Below, in pieces: positions 54,027 through 64,000 of a stretch of DNA of 64,000 bases. A model generated the notes under the pieces. The model saw nothing but the letters and a program-made list of their open reading frames with translations. It made no database searches and was not told the origin of the DNA. The stretch's first letter is position 1, and every line of letters begins with the position of its first letter. Source of the DNA: Craspedostauros australis (lineage: Eukaryota > Bacillariophyta > Bacillariophyceae > Mastogloiales > Achnanthaceae). The translations under genes were made by a program, and so were the position numbers. The DNA lies in the NCBI GenBank assembly GCA_026770025.1, contig JAMXDE010000018.1:930001-994000 (forward strand), read 5' to 3'.

Positions 54027-54695
54027 CCGATACCAATTATACGTACAATTGTATCATGATGTTCTGTTTATCTGATGCATAATTGTCCATATGGTTGTCA
54101 ATTGCTCCCTTTAGAATGTCATGAGCCGCAACAGATATACTCCACGACATTCCAGACAATTTCACAAGGTAGAAATAGTTTATCAATACAGATGTGATGA
54201 CCAATGGAATGCCAGATGTCTATTACATTGTTTATTATTTAATGTGATGGGTCTTTTTGATCGTGCTCAAAATGTTTATGCGTGTCCCTTCTCCTTGCGT
54301 GTTATGTGCACTCTTGGTGGCCAAACTGTGTATGGAGTGGAATGCCAAGCTCGTGTTCTGTCGGGTCACCCCAACGATCCCATGCAGTTTTCCGTGTTTC
54401 TCATCGAGAAGAAAACAGTGAGATTTATTGCGGTTGTTCCTGTTTTTGTTCTTTGCAGTCACACAACACGTAATTGAACACACGTTATACACCTTGCGGA
54501 ACTCTCAAGAACCAACGAAGATCGCTGCCTCTCAGCAACCAACATGGACGTGAGGCATGTCACCTATCATGGACGTGTTGTGCAGAGCCATCGTCCTCTT
54601 CCTGTGCACTGTACCATGCTTCTCCACATGAAAGTACCCATACTCGCTTCGAACGATCTTGGATCCCTTTTCACATCTCATAAAAACAACTGTCT

Positions 54696-54882
<187 letters not shown>

Positions 54883-54898
54883 GCGATAACTTATATTC

Positions 54899-54906
54899 TA
54901 TAAAAG
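54899..54906 (+). promoter_or_regulatory. TATA box of secreted-protein gene 2 (candidate)
   Basis: TATAAAAG, at the same distance from the CAA repeat as in copy 1. Confidence 0.45.
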
Positions 54907-55585
54907 TAGTGCACAACACCTAACTGCAAGCGAGACAAGTGCAAGCAAAACAAAACCACAGCCATCTCGAAACACACCACCAACTGATCGACAACCGAAA
55001 CAGAACGAAGCAAACGGTACGTTCATTTGTGTGCATCATGGCCGTGGCCATGACAACACCATGACATGACGCAGCAGGTGCCCACGCGCCATTGTGACTG
55101 GCGTGAACAGACGCTTCCAGGTCCAGCTTGCCAGTCATCTACACGCTCTCGCAATCGTCCTCTGCTCTACCTGCGAACTGTTCTCATGGCGGTCCACCGA
55201 TGTCACAATGTGGCTAGGGGGTGCCATGCCACTCCTCTTTACCCCCACTCCCAGCAAGATCAGACTTCGTTCTCGTTCTCCCTCATTCTCACATCCTCGC
55301 TCATCACACGCTCATCACACGCTCATCACACGCTCATCACATCGCCCACTTGTTCGCCCATCCAAAATCACGACGTTTCTCTCAACAAACAAATCGCTGG
55401 ATGGATTGCATCTTGACTCCTGTCTGATCCGGCTCCGGCCAATGTCGTGGTTTGTTTCCACCTATTCTTCGCATGGTACAACACGTCTGCGACCCATCTG
55501 CATCTGCATCTGCATCTGCGTGCGCACTGTTTCGTTCCATGCAGACAACGACGTACACTGACAAACCAACCAACCGATAGCAACC

Positions 55586-56788
55586 ATGTTCAAGATCAAG
55601 GCATCTATTATCGGCGCTCTCGTCTTTGCCAGCATGGCAATGACACTGGCTTTGGATCCAGCTGAAGATTCGGTGTTCGCTCCGCAAAGATCGTTGAATG
55701 AGGATGCACCGCCGTCGTCGATGCCATCAGAGGAGCCGACCGAGACCCCTGTTCCACCTTCCATGCTCGTCGGCTGCCTCCGAACGCCAGGAGATGTCAA
55801 CAGCAAGTTCCACAAAAGAAGGCGTCCGTCCAGAGTTGTTTGCGACGAGGTCGATGGTCCGTGCGCTGACTTTGTGGCGCGCATCGAGGCACTCCCAAAC
55901 AACAAGGACAGGCTCGTTAAGAGCATCTTCGCATGCAACGCACAAAACCGGGCAAACACGCAAGGCATCTCTCAGACACGCTTCGACCGTGTGAAGAATG
56001 ATAAGGACGCGATCGACACCATCTTGAATGCTGCTGTCCAAAGCGGCAGGATCATCATGACTGGACGAGGCGACGCACTCACCGCAGCATGCAGAAACAA
56101 AGGATACTCATGCTGTCCACCCGAAGGTTGCTCATCCAATAGTGAACCGTTCACCATCACCTCAGATTCCTGCACAGAAATTGGCTCTTGCACCAACGTC
56201 GCTCCCGCAGCCATGATCTTCAATAGCTGCACTGGGGAGAACTCCTGCAGAAACTTTGGACAGTTCCGCACACGTGGCCCGGATGGTAACGCTGTCATCG
56301 GTAGCAAGATTATTGGACCACATGCATGCACCGATACTTCCAGCTGCCAGAATCTTGGAAGGAACATCTTGGGTTCTATCCGACTTACATACCTGGCATG
56401 CAGAGGGTTGCGCAGCTGCATGAATCTCGGACGTCGTTCCAACCAGGGAAGGTCTGTGCCCTTGCCCGTCATCGCCGACATCAGCATCGGACACAGCGCA
56501 TGTAGAGGAGAAAATGCATGCAAGAATGCCCACAGAGGTGATTCCAAGAATCTTGGAAGCCTTTTTATTGAGGATTATGCGTGCACGGGGGACAATAGCT
56601 GCAATGGTGTCGCTAACAGTGACGATGCCATTCATGACCTTGTCATTGCTCCAACTAGTTGCTTTGGGAACAACAAATGCCAAAACTGTGTCAACACGAA
56701 TATGTGCCCCGGATCCCCCAACTCTACCTACATCATCGGTGATCCAAGTGAGGACTGCCCAACGCCAAACTCAGATGCATGTTCTTGA
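55586..56788 (+). CDS. secreted Cys-rich repeat protein 2 (400 aa, function unknown)
   Basis: Paralogue of the gene at 12479, with an identical signal peptide and all Cys residues in register. The two proteins share the seven-repeat C-x4/5-C architecture, but the residues just before the first Cys of successive repeats are replaced as blocks: ELW to GPH, KSH to TYL, EDF to GHS, GNN to EDY, ARI to APT. The flanking repeat framework stays unchanged. Further changes lie in the helical region before the repeats (for example RAIKRL to ARIEAL). This pattern suggests that one face of a beta-solenoid varies, as in recognition or adhesion proteins (inference). Leader and promoter are duplicated as well, so both genes may be expressed alike. 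There are no stops or frameshifts, so it is probably functional. Confidence 0.85.
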   Translation: MFKIKASIIGALVFASMAMTLALDPAEDSVFAPQRSLNEDAPPSSMPSEEPTETPVPPSMLVGCLRTPGDVNSKFHKRRRPSRVVCDEVDGPCADFVARIEALPNNKDRLVKSIFACNAQNRANTQGISQTRFDRVKNDKDAIDTILNAAVQSGRIIMTGRGDALTAACRNKGYSCCPPEGCSSNSEPFTITSDSCTEIGSCTNVAPAAMIFNSCTGENSCRNFGQFRTRGPDGNAVIGSKIIGPHACTDTSSCQNLGRNILGSIRLTYLACRGLRSCMNLGRRSNQGRSVPLPVIADISIGHSACRGENACKNAHRGDSKNLGSLFIEDYACTGDNSCNGVANSDDAIHDLVIAPTSCFGNNKCQNCVNTNMCPGSPNSTYIIGDPSEDCPTPNSDACS

Positions 56789-59700
56789 GGTGTTCACAGT
56801 TAAGGCGTGTGCAGGAAGAGACGTCCAGCAACGGCTCAAAAAGAACACCATCTCGAATGCTCAGTCATTGAGAGGATAGTGCTCTGATGGTTGATCACCC
56901 TGCTTGAGCTTGATGGTCTCCCTGATCATGCTCATCGCACACTCGCTATTGATGAATGGATTGATAACCGAAACGAGTGGATGGTACGGATGGCACATGG
57001 AGGTGCTACTTGCGTGTCTATCACCATCACCATCACCACCACCTGCCTCGGAAGGTCTCTATTCTTCGACCAGAGCATAGCAAGCACCTCGCAAACGTAC
57101 CACACGTACATACATACCATAACAACACTAATTACTTGGCTACACCAGAGTATGCGACACTAGTTTTACATGCATCCTTTCGTTGTTGACCTTCAACTAT
57201 TTGTGCGATGGAGTGTTTGTGTGTGTCTATCGGAATGTGAAGTAGAGGGCGAAGTAGAGGGCGAAGTAGAGAGCAAAGTATGAAGACTCATGAATACGCA
57301 CGAGCTGCTCTTGAAGTGGATCCTTCCGCCCCAACTTATTCCGAAAATGAGAGAATCATGCCAAGAGAGAAGGAAGGCAAGGCAGCAATGAATGTGAGTG
57401 AGCGAGCGCCAGAGGACGAGAACCACCATGTGGAGTGTGCAGGGTTTGCCTTAGGTACCGAGCCCAATCTCGATTGGTTGACGTTTTGACGTGGCTGGCT
57501 AGTTTCCGTTTTTTGGCGCTTGTTGGTAATTATTGGTAACCATTGGCGTATCGCCGACGGCACAAGCTGCCATTCGATGAGTTGATGACCGTTGCCTGAC
57601 ATCTTGACATCATTAGAAAGAGGAGAGTGAGAGCTCTCTATTGATGTGCTCATTGTAGGGAAACGGTCTCCGCTTCATGTTCATCTTGATGCCTGTTTTA
57701 ACCCTTTATCGGCCTTTTTCATACGGACGACGTACGGACACGAATCCGGATTTTTTTTCTTTGGTAACCATCGGCAGCCGCGCAGAGTCTACGGCATTCT
57801 GGTACAGAAATTTGTTGCTTTTTCGTCCGATCTCGACCGACAACCTTCCAAAGACCCGCATCCAATTCTGTTTCATCTATTGTTCAAGTGAATGGCATGG
57901 CTGTATTCGTCGCTTCATTCTGCTTCAGGTGGTGTGCTGGTCAGTACTCCAGAATGTTTGTGTGTGTTGCCTTGTGTGTTTGAATTCAGTCACTAATGCT
58001 CGTGACAGCCATGATCATCAATTCGTCAACAAACAAGAGTTCGCGCCAAAAATTATCGTGTGGTTTTGCGTGTTGTCGATTCTGACTGTACTCTTCACCT
58101 GAGTCTGGCTACTTTATGCGAGGTTGTGCATCGGCCTGACGTCGGATCATTGTGCTGTTGCTTTCAATCGACACAGTATCCTCTCCTGCACCTGACCATG
58201 TAGTCCTAGTCTTCGAATCTCACTTCCTCCAAAGATATACCAACTGCAAGCTCTTTTCGTCGCTTTACCATGTGCTATGCTTGCGAGGAAGCACTGCTTC
58301 CTGATCATGCGCCACAAGTGTCTTCATTGACGCCGGTTGCGACACCCTTTCAAAGACTAGCCACTTATCTCACGCTCACGCTCATGCGATGGGTGGGGTC
58401 GTTGACACAGTCACTGTTCGTGCTCCATCAAACCACGTTCGAACCGTTCTGTGGAGGAAGCCTGATGTTCTCTCCTGATCTTCAGTACCGCTAAGGCCAA
58501 TAATAGAACACTTGCCTCTACATTTCGCATGCGATACATTCTAAAATGCGCGCACATTGCATGGAAATTATGCGCAGCTGCACATGCTCAGCAACGTGAA
58601 CGATCCAATGAAAAGTGGTCAGAGCATGGCGAGATTGAACTCCTCGGTGTGAAACAGTCCACTCTGCTCTATTCTGGACTGCTCTTGTGTGCCAATGCTC
58701 CCCAAGGGATCATTGCTCCTCCAAACAGGATGGACGCAATGATATACATGAATCCATGTTGCTGTTGCCAAGATGATTGCTGCTATGCGGTATTCTGGAG
58801 TAGAACTGAAACGCTATTGCAGAACTTATAAATCATATCATCAACTACAATGCTATACGATGAACGAAGCCACAATGAAATATATCAGGATATAAAGAAC
58901 TGATCATAGCATGTGAAGAACACATCGGTTGGCACCACATTGTATTGGATCATTTCAACCGCGTGTTATCACGTGTTGGGGCACACAGAAATTCGCCACG
59001 ATACATCGAGGTGATTGGCATTCGTGAATGGGAACAACAAGTGCCTGCTCCAGAGAAACGAGCAGATCTCGACAACCACCAAACCAATCACCACCAAAGT
59101 TAGAGAGGGTGATAACAGGCCATATATGAGAGTTATCACGAAAGGAGAGCTCAAACGGACTGAGCGGTATGGACTTTCCGAGGAGGTTTGTGTCAAAAAT
59201 GGTGGCTTTTGGGCCGCTTCGTGTGGGACTGACGTACAAAATGTACCAGCATCTACGTCACAATTGAGTCATACGACTAGTTACCAATTTTTAGCAATGG
59301 TTACCAAAAAAATTGGCCTCCACTCAAGCCACGAGACACTAGTCGACGTGTACGACCCGTGTTCCCATTCAACCAGACTGCCGTCTCACTGCTGAGAGTA
59401 GGAGACTCTAACGATGATGGAGAATGTTAGGGCTTTCTCATTCCAGACATGATCACAGGTCGAGATGATCTAGGTGCATGGAGTTATACGTAAAAATATT
59501 ATGCCATGTGCTACGGACAACCAAGCACATCTTCATGCGTCGATGTTCTGCCTTTCTCACCACTGTTGCGAGTGGATTCCACCATAAAGTACAAACTGAC
59601 ATAGTACAATACCATCCATACTGGAGCACTCCTATGATCTCTCTGTACCAACTACAATAGTTGTTGCGAGCATATGTTTGGCTTTCGTTCTTGACGATTC

Positions 59701-60051
59701 AAGTATAGTAGAGTATAGGACGCGTCCTCCTCGTGTTTGCGTAGATCGTCGGTCGCCCACTCTCTGCATTGACCGTACGGAGGCATCGATCAGTATCCTC
59801 TCTTGGCAAATGCACAGCGGGTCATGAGGGTGAATTCTATTCGTATTCTACACCATGTGCAGGTATAGCAGATGTGGTGCGGCCACGCACTCTACACGTA
59901 ACCACGTATTTTATAACATGACTTTGTCTCAAACTCCAATTCGACTGGTATCATATTCTATGCAAAGTAGTGTACGTAGGTTGAGTGTGGTCATGTTTTC
60001 GCTCTTCGAATGCGCCACCCGCAAATCCCCATGCACTGCCGCCAAAGCCCC
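56789..60051. other. non-coding host DNA between secreted gene 2 and the RING gene
   Basis: Up to 59343 this is duplication copy 2, and from 59344 it is unique sequence. I see no supported gene. Short open frames shared with copy 1 are not codon-conserved. Confidence 0.6.
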
Positions 60052-61278
60052 TCACGATCCCGTCGACTCCGTCTTCTGCGGGTCGTCCTTATCGAATTGC
60101 GGATCCGCAACGTCCTTGCGTTGACACAGCGGACACACGTTGCGACGCGACAGCCACTGCTTGAGACAGGCCTTGTGGAAGGTGTGGTTGCAGTCGAGCG
60201 CGCCGATGCGATCGCCTTCCTCCAACGGCACGAAGCAGATGGTGCACGTGGCGGCGTGCTCATCGTCGTCCTCGTTGTAGGATCGGCGTTTGTACAGTTT
60301 GGTCTTCAACGACAGCGACGTCGGCTTCATCGGTGGGGCAGGTTCGTTTGTTTCATCGGTGCTCTCGATTCGGCTGCCTTCGTCCGGAAGATTCTGACGC
60401 GCCTGTTGCAACGCTTCATGCTCTCTGCGGATGCGGCGTTCCAGCGCGAGCTGGTTGCGCATGACGTAGCTGCGGATGAGGGAGTTCGTCTGTCTGGGAT
60501 TGTGCTGCATCATGTGGTTGACTTGGTATCGTTGGAATGCAGGGATGCAGCTGCACAGGCAGGTGATGGCATAGCGTCCCCAGGCTGTTCCAACGAGAGC
60601 GACGATGACGATCGCGGCAATGGCGACGGAGGTCATGAACATGAGCTCGTTGCGGTCGCTCTTGGGATTCTCGGTCAGGCAACCGACGGGGATGTTCCTG
60701 TTCCAAAAGTGCGGTGCCTTGCAGTGTTTGACGGTGAAGGGACAGTAGACGACGTCATTGTGGGGGACGAAGCAGTCACATTTGCGCGTGTAGAAGAGTT
60801 CCATGCCGGTCGTGTTGCCAGCTCCATCCGTTCCTCCGTCCTGCAACCGTCTGCCGCTATTATCGAATGAGAGCGCCTGAATACCGGAGAATATCGTCGT
60901 CTGTTTGGAGGACTGAGATCTCAGATTCATCGTGGCATCCCTGTGGCTATCACCATCCAAGTCAACAACTTCGAACTGGTCTTCCGTCAGCATGCGGAAC
61001 TTGCCTGCGTTGAGCTCCTCCACAGGTGTGTCGGCAGGCAGCTCTGTGACGAATGTGAAGTTGCCTGAGATAGGATCCCTGGAAAGCACGGCGATCGGGA
61101 ACTCATCCAGATTGCAGATCGGACCGTGATACTGCGCCTTCACCACAGTTGACTGAAGTGTCAGCATCAGCAGCGCGCATTGCATCAGCATCGTCGTCAT
61201 TGTCATCATCGATGTTGTTGAGAATGATGGTCGTGACGAAGTGTCGCTTGATGACATTCTGCGTTGCTTTCTCATCAT
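60052..61278 (-). CDS. RING-H2 transmembrane protein, probable E3 ubiquitin ligase (408 aa)
   Basis: The protein begins with a signal peptide (hydrophobic, ending near VVKAQ, residue about 47). An extracytoplasmic domain with Cys residues (RKCDCFVPHNDVVYCPF) and possible N-glycosylation sites (NFT, NTT) follows. One transmembrane helix (SVAIAAIVIVALVG) leads to a cytoplasmic part with a basic, helical region. A C-terminal RING-H2 finger has the pattern CTICF...CNHTFHKACL...CPLC. Such membrane RING proteins usually ubiquitinate cargo at endosomes, the vacuole or the ER (family knowledge). I chose the ATG at 61278 because the signal peptide follows it. The open frame extends 116 codons upstream, but that part is low in structure and looks like leader. 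No intron. Confidence 0.85.
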   Translation of the reverse strand: MMRKQRRMSSSDTSSRPSFSTTSMMTMTTMLMQCALLMLTLQSTVVKAQYHGPICNLDEFPIAVLSRDPISGNFTFVTELPADTPVEELNAGKFRMLTEDQFEVVDLDGDSHRDATMNLRSQSSKQTTIFSGIQALSFDNSGRRLQDGGTDGAGNTTGMELFYTRKCDCFVPHNDVVYCPFTVKHCKAPHFWNRNIPVGCLTENPKSDRNELMFMTSVAIAAIVIVALVGTAWGRYAITCLCSCIPAFQRYQVNHMMQHNPRQTNSLIRSYVMRNQLALERRIRREHEALQQARQNLPDEGSRIESTDETNEPAPPMKPTSLSLKTKLYKRRSYNEDDDEHAATCTICFVPLEEGDRIGALDCNHTFHKACLKQWLSRRNVCPLCQRKDVADPQFDKDDPQKTESTGS

Positions 61279-62023
61279 GGTTGGTGGTTCGGCGGCAAGG
61301 TGAATGGAATGGGCAACTGTGGTCACTGACAGAGTGATGGCGCGACCCGGGCGATGCGATGAGGTGATCACCTGGTGATGACCTCCGATTGATTGATGAT
61401 TGATGAACGATGTCCTCCGAGGCACTTCGGCGTGATCAGGTGGGCGTTGGGCACAAGAGAGGAGATGCTCCGTCGATGATGTCTTGGTGTGGAGTATAGT
61501 TGGTGACTCAGTACCGTGTCGCCTGCGTTGGTGGGAGAATGACGCCCAGCAGTCGGTCACCACAAAGAAGAGCCGGATGCGGTTGTCGCTACTGTACGTG
61601 TACGCGAGCCATACATCATGAAACACGATCGTCCACGCGATCGTTCGCTTTTCCGCGATCGACGATGTTTGTGGCGCTGGTGGCGCGGTACGTTTTCACG
61701 GACTGTGGTGCACAACGAAGATCCGCGCTTTTGCGAAGAACAAACTCACAAGTTTCTATGGGCGTTAGGAACCGTTATTTCAGATTCATTCAGATTCCCC
61801 GCTGAAATGTGAGACAACTGCCCTGGGTCACGAATGAGTGTTGAGTCACGGTGCCAGTCGTGAAATGTAGTTCTACTCTTTGCCAGTGTAGGTGGGTTGT
61901 AGAACAGAGTAGAAGAGTCTACACAAAGCAGAGACTTCTTTGGGGCTTGCTTCACCACATTCTAATCGCAACCGGAGAAGTTGTCAGTCCTCATCTAACC
62001 ACACTCTATATTATGAACATCTC
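61279..62023. promoter_or_regulatory. intergenic region, RING gene promoter side
   Basis: This holds the leader and promoter of the RING gene and the 3' flank of MLH1. Three CGATCG palindromes lie within 36 bp at 61626-61661. No further gene seen. Confidence 0.4.
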
Positions 62024-63651
62024 TCAACACCGTTCAAAGATGCGATAGAGCTTGGAGAGACGAGTCAGCACCGTGAAGGTCCCGTCCTTCAGGAAACGTT
62101 CCGGCGGGATCAGGAGGTACGAGATGGCGGGGAAGATTGTGTGCTGGATGAAGGCGGATGCGTTGGTGCGTGGCATGGAGGAGTAGAAGCTGGCGAGTTC
62201 GCGGCAGATCCCCTCGAAGCAGGGCCTTTCCTCTTCCCAGTTCACCTGCGTGGCCAACCGGAACAAGAAGATTGCCAATCCGTGTGGCGGTGGCACGTGG
62301 CCTTCCATCAGCACAGGTAATCCGGTCAGAATCATCGTGGATTTGCGATTCGGTTCACCTTCTTGTGTTCGTGTTCGTGTTTGTGTGTGTTGCTGTTGCT
62401 CTGCGTCATCCATTGTATCCATTGCGCCAGTTACATCTCCGTTCTGCTCTTCAATACGAATGGAGAAGTAATCTTCGAGCATGGTGGCGTTGCTTGCCAA
62501 GCAGGTCGTTGCTTGGGATGCGAGTTGCTGGTTGCTTTCGCTCACTTTGAGCAGCGGTGGCACTTTGGTTTGAGCATGGTTGCTGCGCTGCGACGTGGCT
62601 GAATCTTGGCTCGATGGCAGGAAGGCTTCGCGCTCCATGTTACGCGTTGTTGTTAACGAGTGCGCGGGCTTGCCATTATCTTCACAATCGCTGCTGCCGT
62701 AGTTGAGGGTATTGGTGTGCGAGGTTGAGAACAATCTTGTGGCAGCTGCTGTTGTTGCTGTTGTTGCTGTTTGGCGGTGCTTCTCCTCTGCTGTATTTCC
62801 ACTCGCGGCCAAGTAATCCTCCAACTCCAATGCCTGCGCAATGATGGACTGCACATCAATGCAGCCCTGGGCAGTAGCAGTAGCAGTCGCACCTGTGCCC
62901 GTACCAACAGTAACACCGGAACCTGCAGCAATGTTGCTACTTGGTTTGCCAAGCTTCGCCATGCTAGCACCGCCACCGAACCGCGCCAAACTCAGTTGGT
63001 AGAACAGCTCCTTTGCCATCTCCACGTGATGGACCAGCACCAGGTGTTCTCCGCACTGCATCAACGATCGCGACGACGCCGACAACACCCCCACAAAGTG
63101 CGCATCCTTGAGCTGCTGCGCCAAGACGTTCGATTTCTGCTTGTTCACGCGTGCGCGAAGGGAGCTGATGGATGTGTAGGTGCACTTGGTGGGTATCACT
63201 CGTTTGGGACGGATCATGGACGCGGCCGTTGTCTTGCGCAATCTCAGCTGCAGAATCTTGTCGTCATCTGGACATGTGCATTTCAGTGCAGCCACGAAAG
63301 CGCCAGGTTGTGTCATATCCACGTTCGCAACGTTCTGCTGGTTGCTCTCGTTCGACCAAGGACAGCCTGGAAGATGCACCTTGGTGGGTAACTCCAGTTG
63401 TCTAGGCATGGGTGATTGCGTTTGTGAATATGCTTGCCCCTGGGGCTGTGCTTGCGCTTGCGACTGCGCTGCTGTTTGTGAAGCCTCGTCATACTGTTGC
63501 GTGAATGTGGATTTGGTGGCGGAGGTTGGTTGATGAACGAGGAATGGTTCAATGGCACCCACCCGTGCGGCATTTGATGTTCGAATCAGTTGGGACGGTG
63601 GAGTCCTCGAATTTTTCCTTTGCATTGAAGGCGACGCATACGGGTTGACGA
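62024..63651 (-). CDS. MLH1: DNA mismatch repair protein MLH1, C-terminal exon (partial)
   Basis: The last residues RIFERC match the conserved FERC end of eukaryotic MLH1, which takes part in the endonuclease site of MutL alpha. The pattern SSLRARVNKQ...FVGVLSASSRSLMQCGEHLVLVHHVEMAKELFYQLSLARFG is the start of the MLH1 C-terminal dimerisation domain. PSQLIRTSNAARVGAIEPFL, upstream, matches the linker motif before that domain. Low-complexity Gln/Ala and Thr/Ala runs make the linker and the interior longer than in animals. The ATPase half is not in this exon and should lie to the right, outside the window. The frame is open to 63733. A likely splice acceptor (CGCAG) puts the exon start near 63651 (inference). 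Confidence 0.85.
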
Positions 63652-64000
63652 CTGCGCATGTTTGTGTATCATACAGTGCACGAGCAGGCGCATTCAGATG
63701 GACGAGCAGATGGATGAAGGAGTGGAAGAGCAATGTGAGTGTTGATGAGCATCAATAACATGTGATGGACAAGCGATGCATGCCAAATCCAATTGCCTCG
63801 ACAACAACAACAACAGCACCAACCACGGCAATCGCAACAACCTCACATTCACGTACTTGCTGGCCTCTTCGCCAATGGTTCATCGGCATCATTGGTATCG
63901 TCATCGTCCCCAGAACTGTCCGCCTTCCGTTTCCTGTCTGATGATGGCGTGCCTTGTGAAAGGCTGAATCTGCCGTGGTTCGATTGCAACAACGTCGATT
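63652..64000. other. probable MLH1 intron or upstream sequence
   Basis: A stop interrupts the MLH1 frame just upstream of 63733, and no MLH1 N-terminal motif is seen before the window ends. This stretch holds CAA- and AAC-rich sequence and nothing else that I can name. Confidence 0.35.

Noticed and set aside
57336-57653. 105-aa minus-strand frame present in both duplication copies (also 14272-14589)
   Set aside because: Start and stop are kept, but nearly all base differences change the amino acid, so there is no sign of coding selection.
63776-63967. Plus-strand frame at the right edge with Asn run
   Set aside because: It is low complexity (AAC repeat), unsupported, and lies in the probable MLH1 intron.

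Overview
The window is nuclear DNA of a eukaryote, most likely a stramenopile alga and probably a diatom (inference, moderate confidence). The signs are very large Ty1/copia polyproteins of the kind abundant in diatoms, one with a chromodomain-like segment before the reverse transcriptase; intron-poor host genes; and eukaryotic ornithine decarboxylase, MLH1 and RING-H2 genes. Transposable elements fill about two thirds of it.

Layout: 1-8365 is a copia element cut by the window edge (element A, minus), sitting inside the gag of another copia element (C, 8366-9468). Host DNA at 9469-16141 is duplicated at 18150-59343. Each copy carries a broken C-terminal piece of a cystathionine gamma-synthase-like gene, a long CAA repeat beside a TATA box, and a gene for a secreted Cys-rich repeat protein. 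Ornithine decarboxylase (16249-17916, minus) lies between the copies. Copy 2 is broken open by a third copia element (D, 18676-26590) and by a foldback, Mutator-like DNA element (26703-53464). The foldback holds a LINE (27438-52538), and inside LINE ORF2 lie two young copia elements, B (35035-44163, minus) and E (44169-51573, plus), both bounded by the same 5-bp target GTTTC. The right end (60052-64000) has a RING-H2 membrane protein gene and the C-terminal exon of MLH1, both on minus.

What ties the parts together is nested insertion that can be dated by eye. The host duplication supplies an empty site for the foldback. The foldback's own inverted arms and an 18-bp target duplication prove the LINE ends. 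Without the two copia elements, LINE ORF2 reads in frame across the gap. The LTR pairs of B and E each differ at a single base, so both are very recent, while D is older (about 3.5 % LTR divergence).

Most interesting points: the two secreted paralogues differ in blocks of three residues at the same register of successive Cys repeats; elements C and E carry primer sites that match the anticodon arm of tRNA-Lys and tRNA-Asn instead of a tRNA 3' end; three GTTTC copies mark a doubly hit target; the LINE has a 30-G run in ORF1, a hairpin just after the ORF1 stop and an ORF2 without an obvious AUG; and a tRNA-like sequence lies antisense in the LINE 3' UTR.
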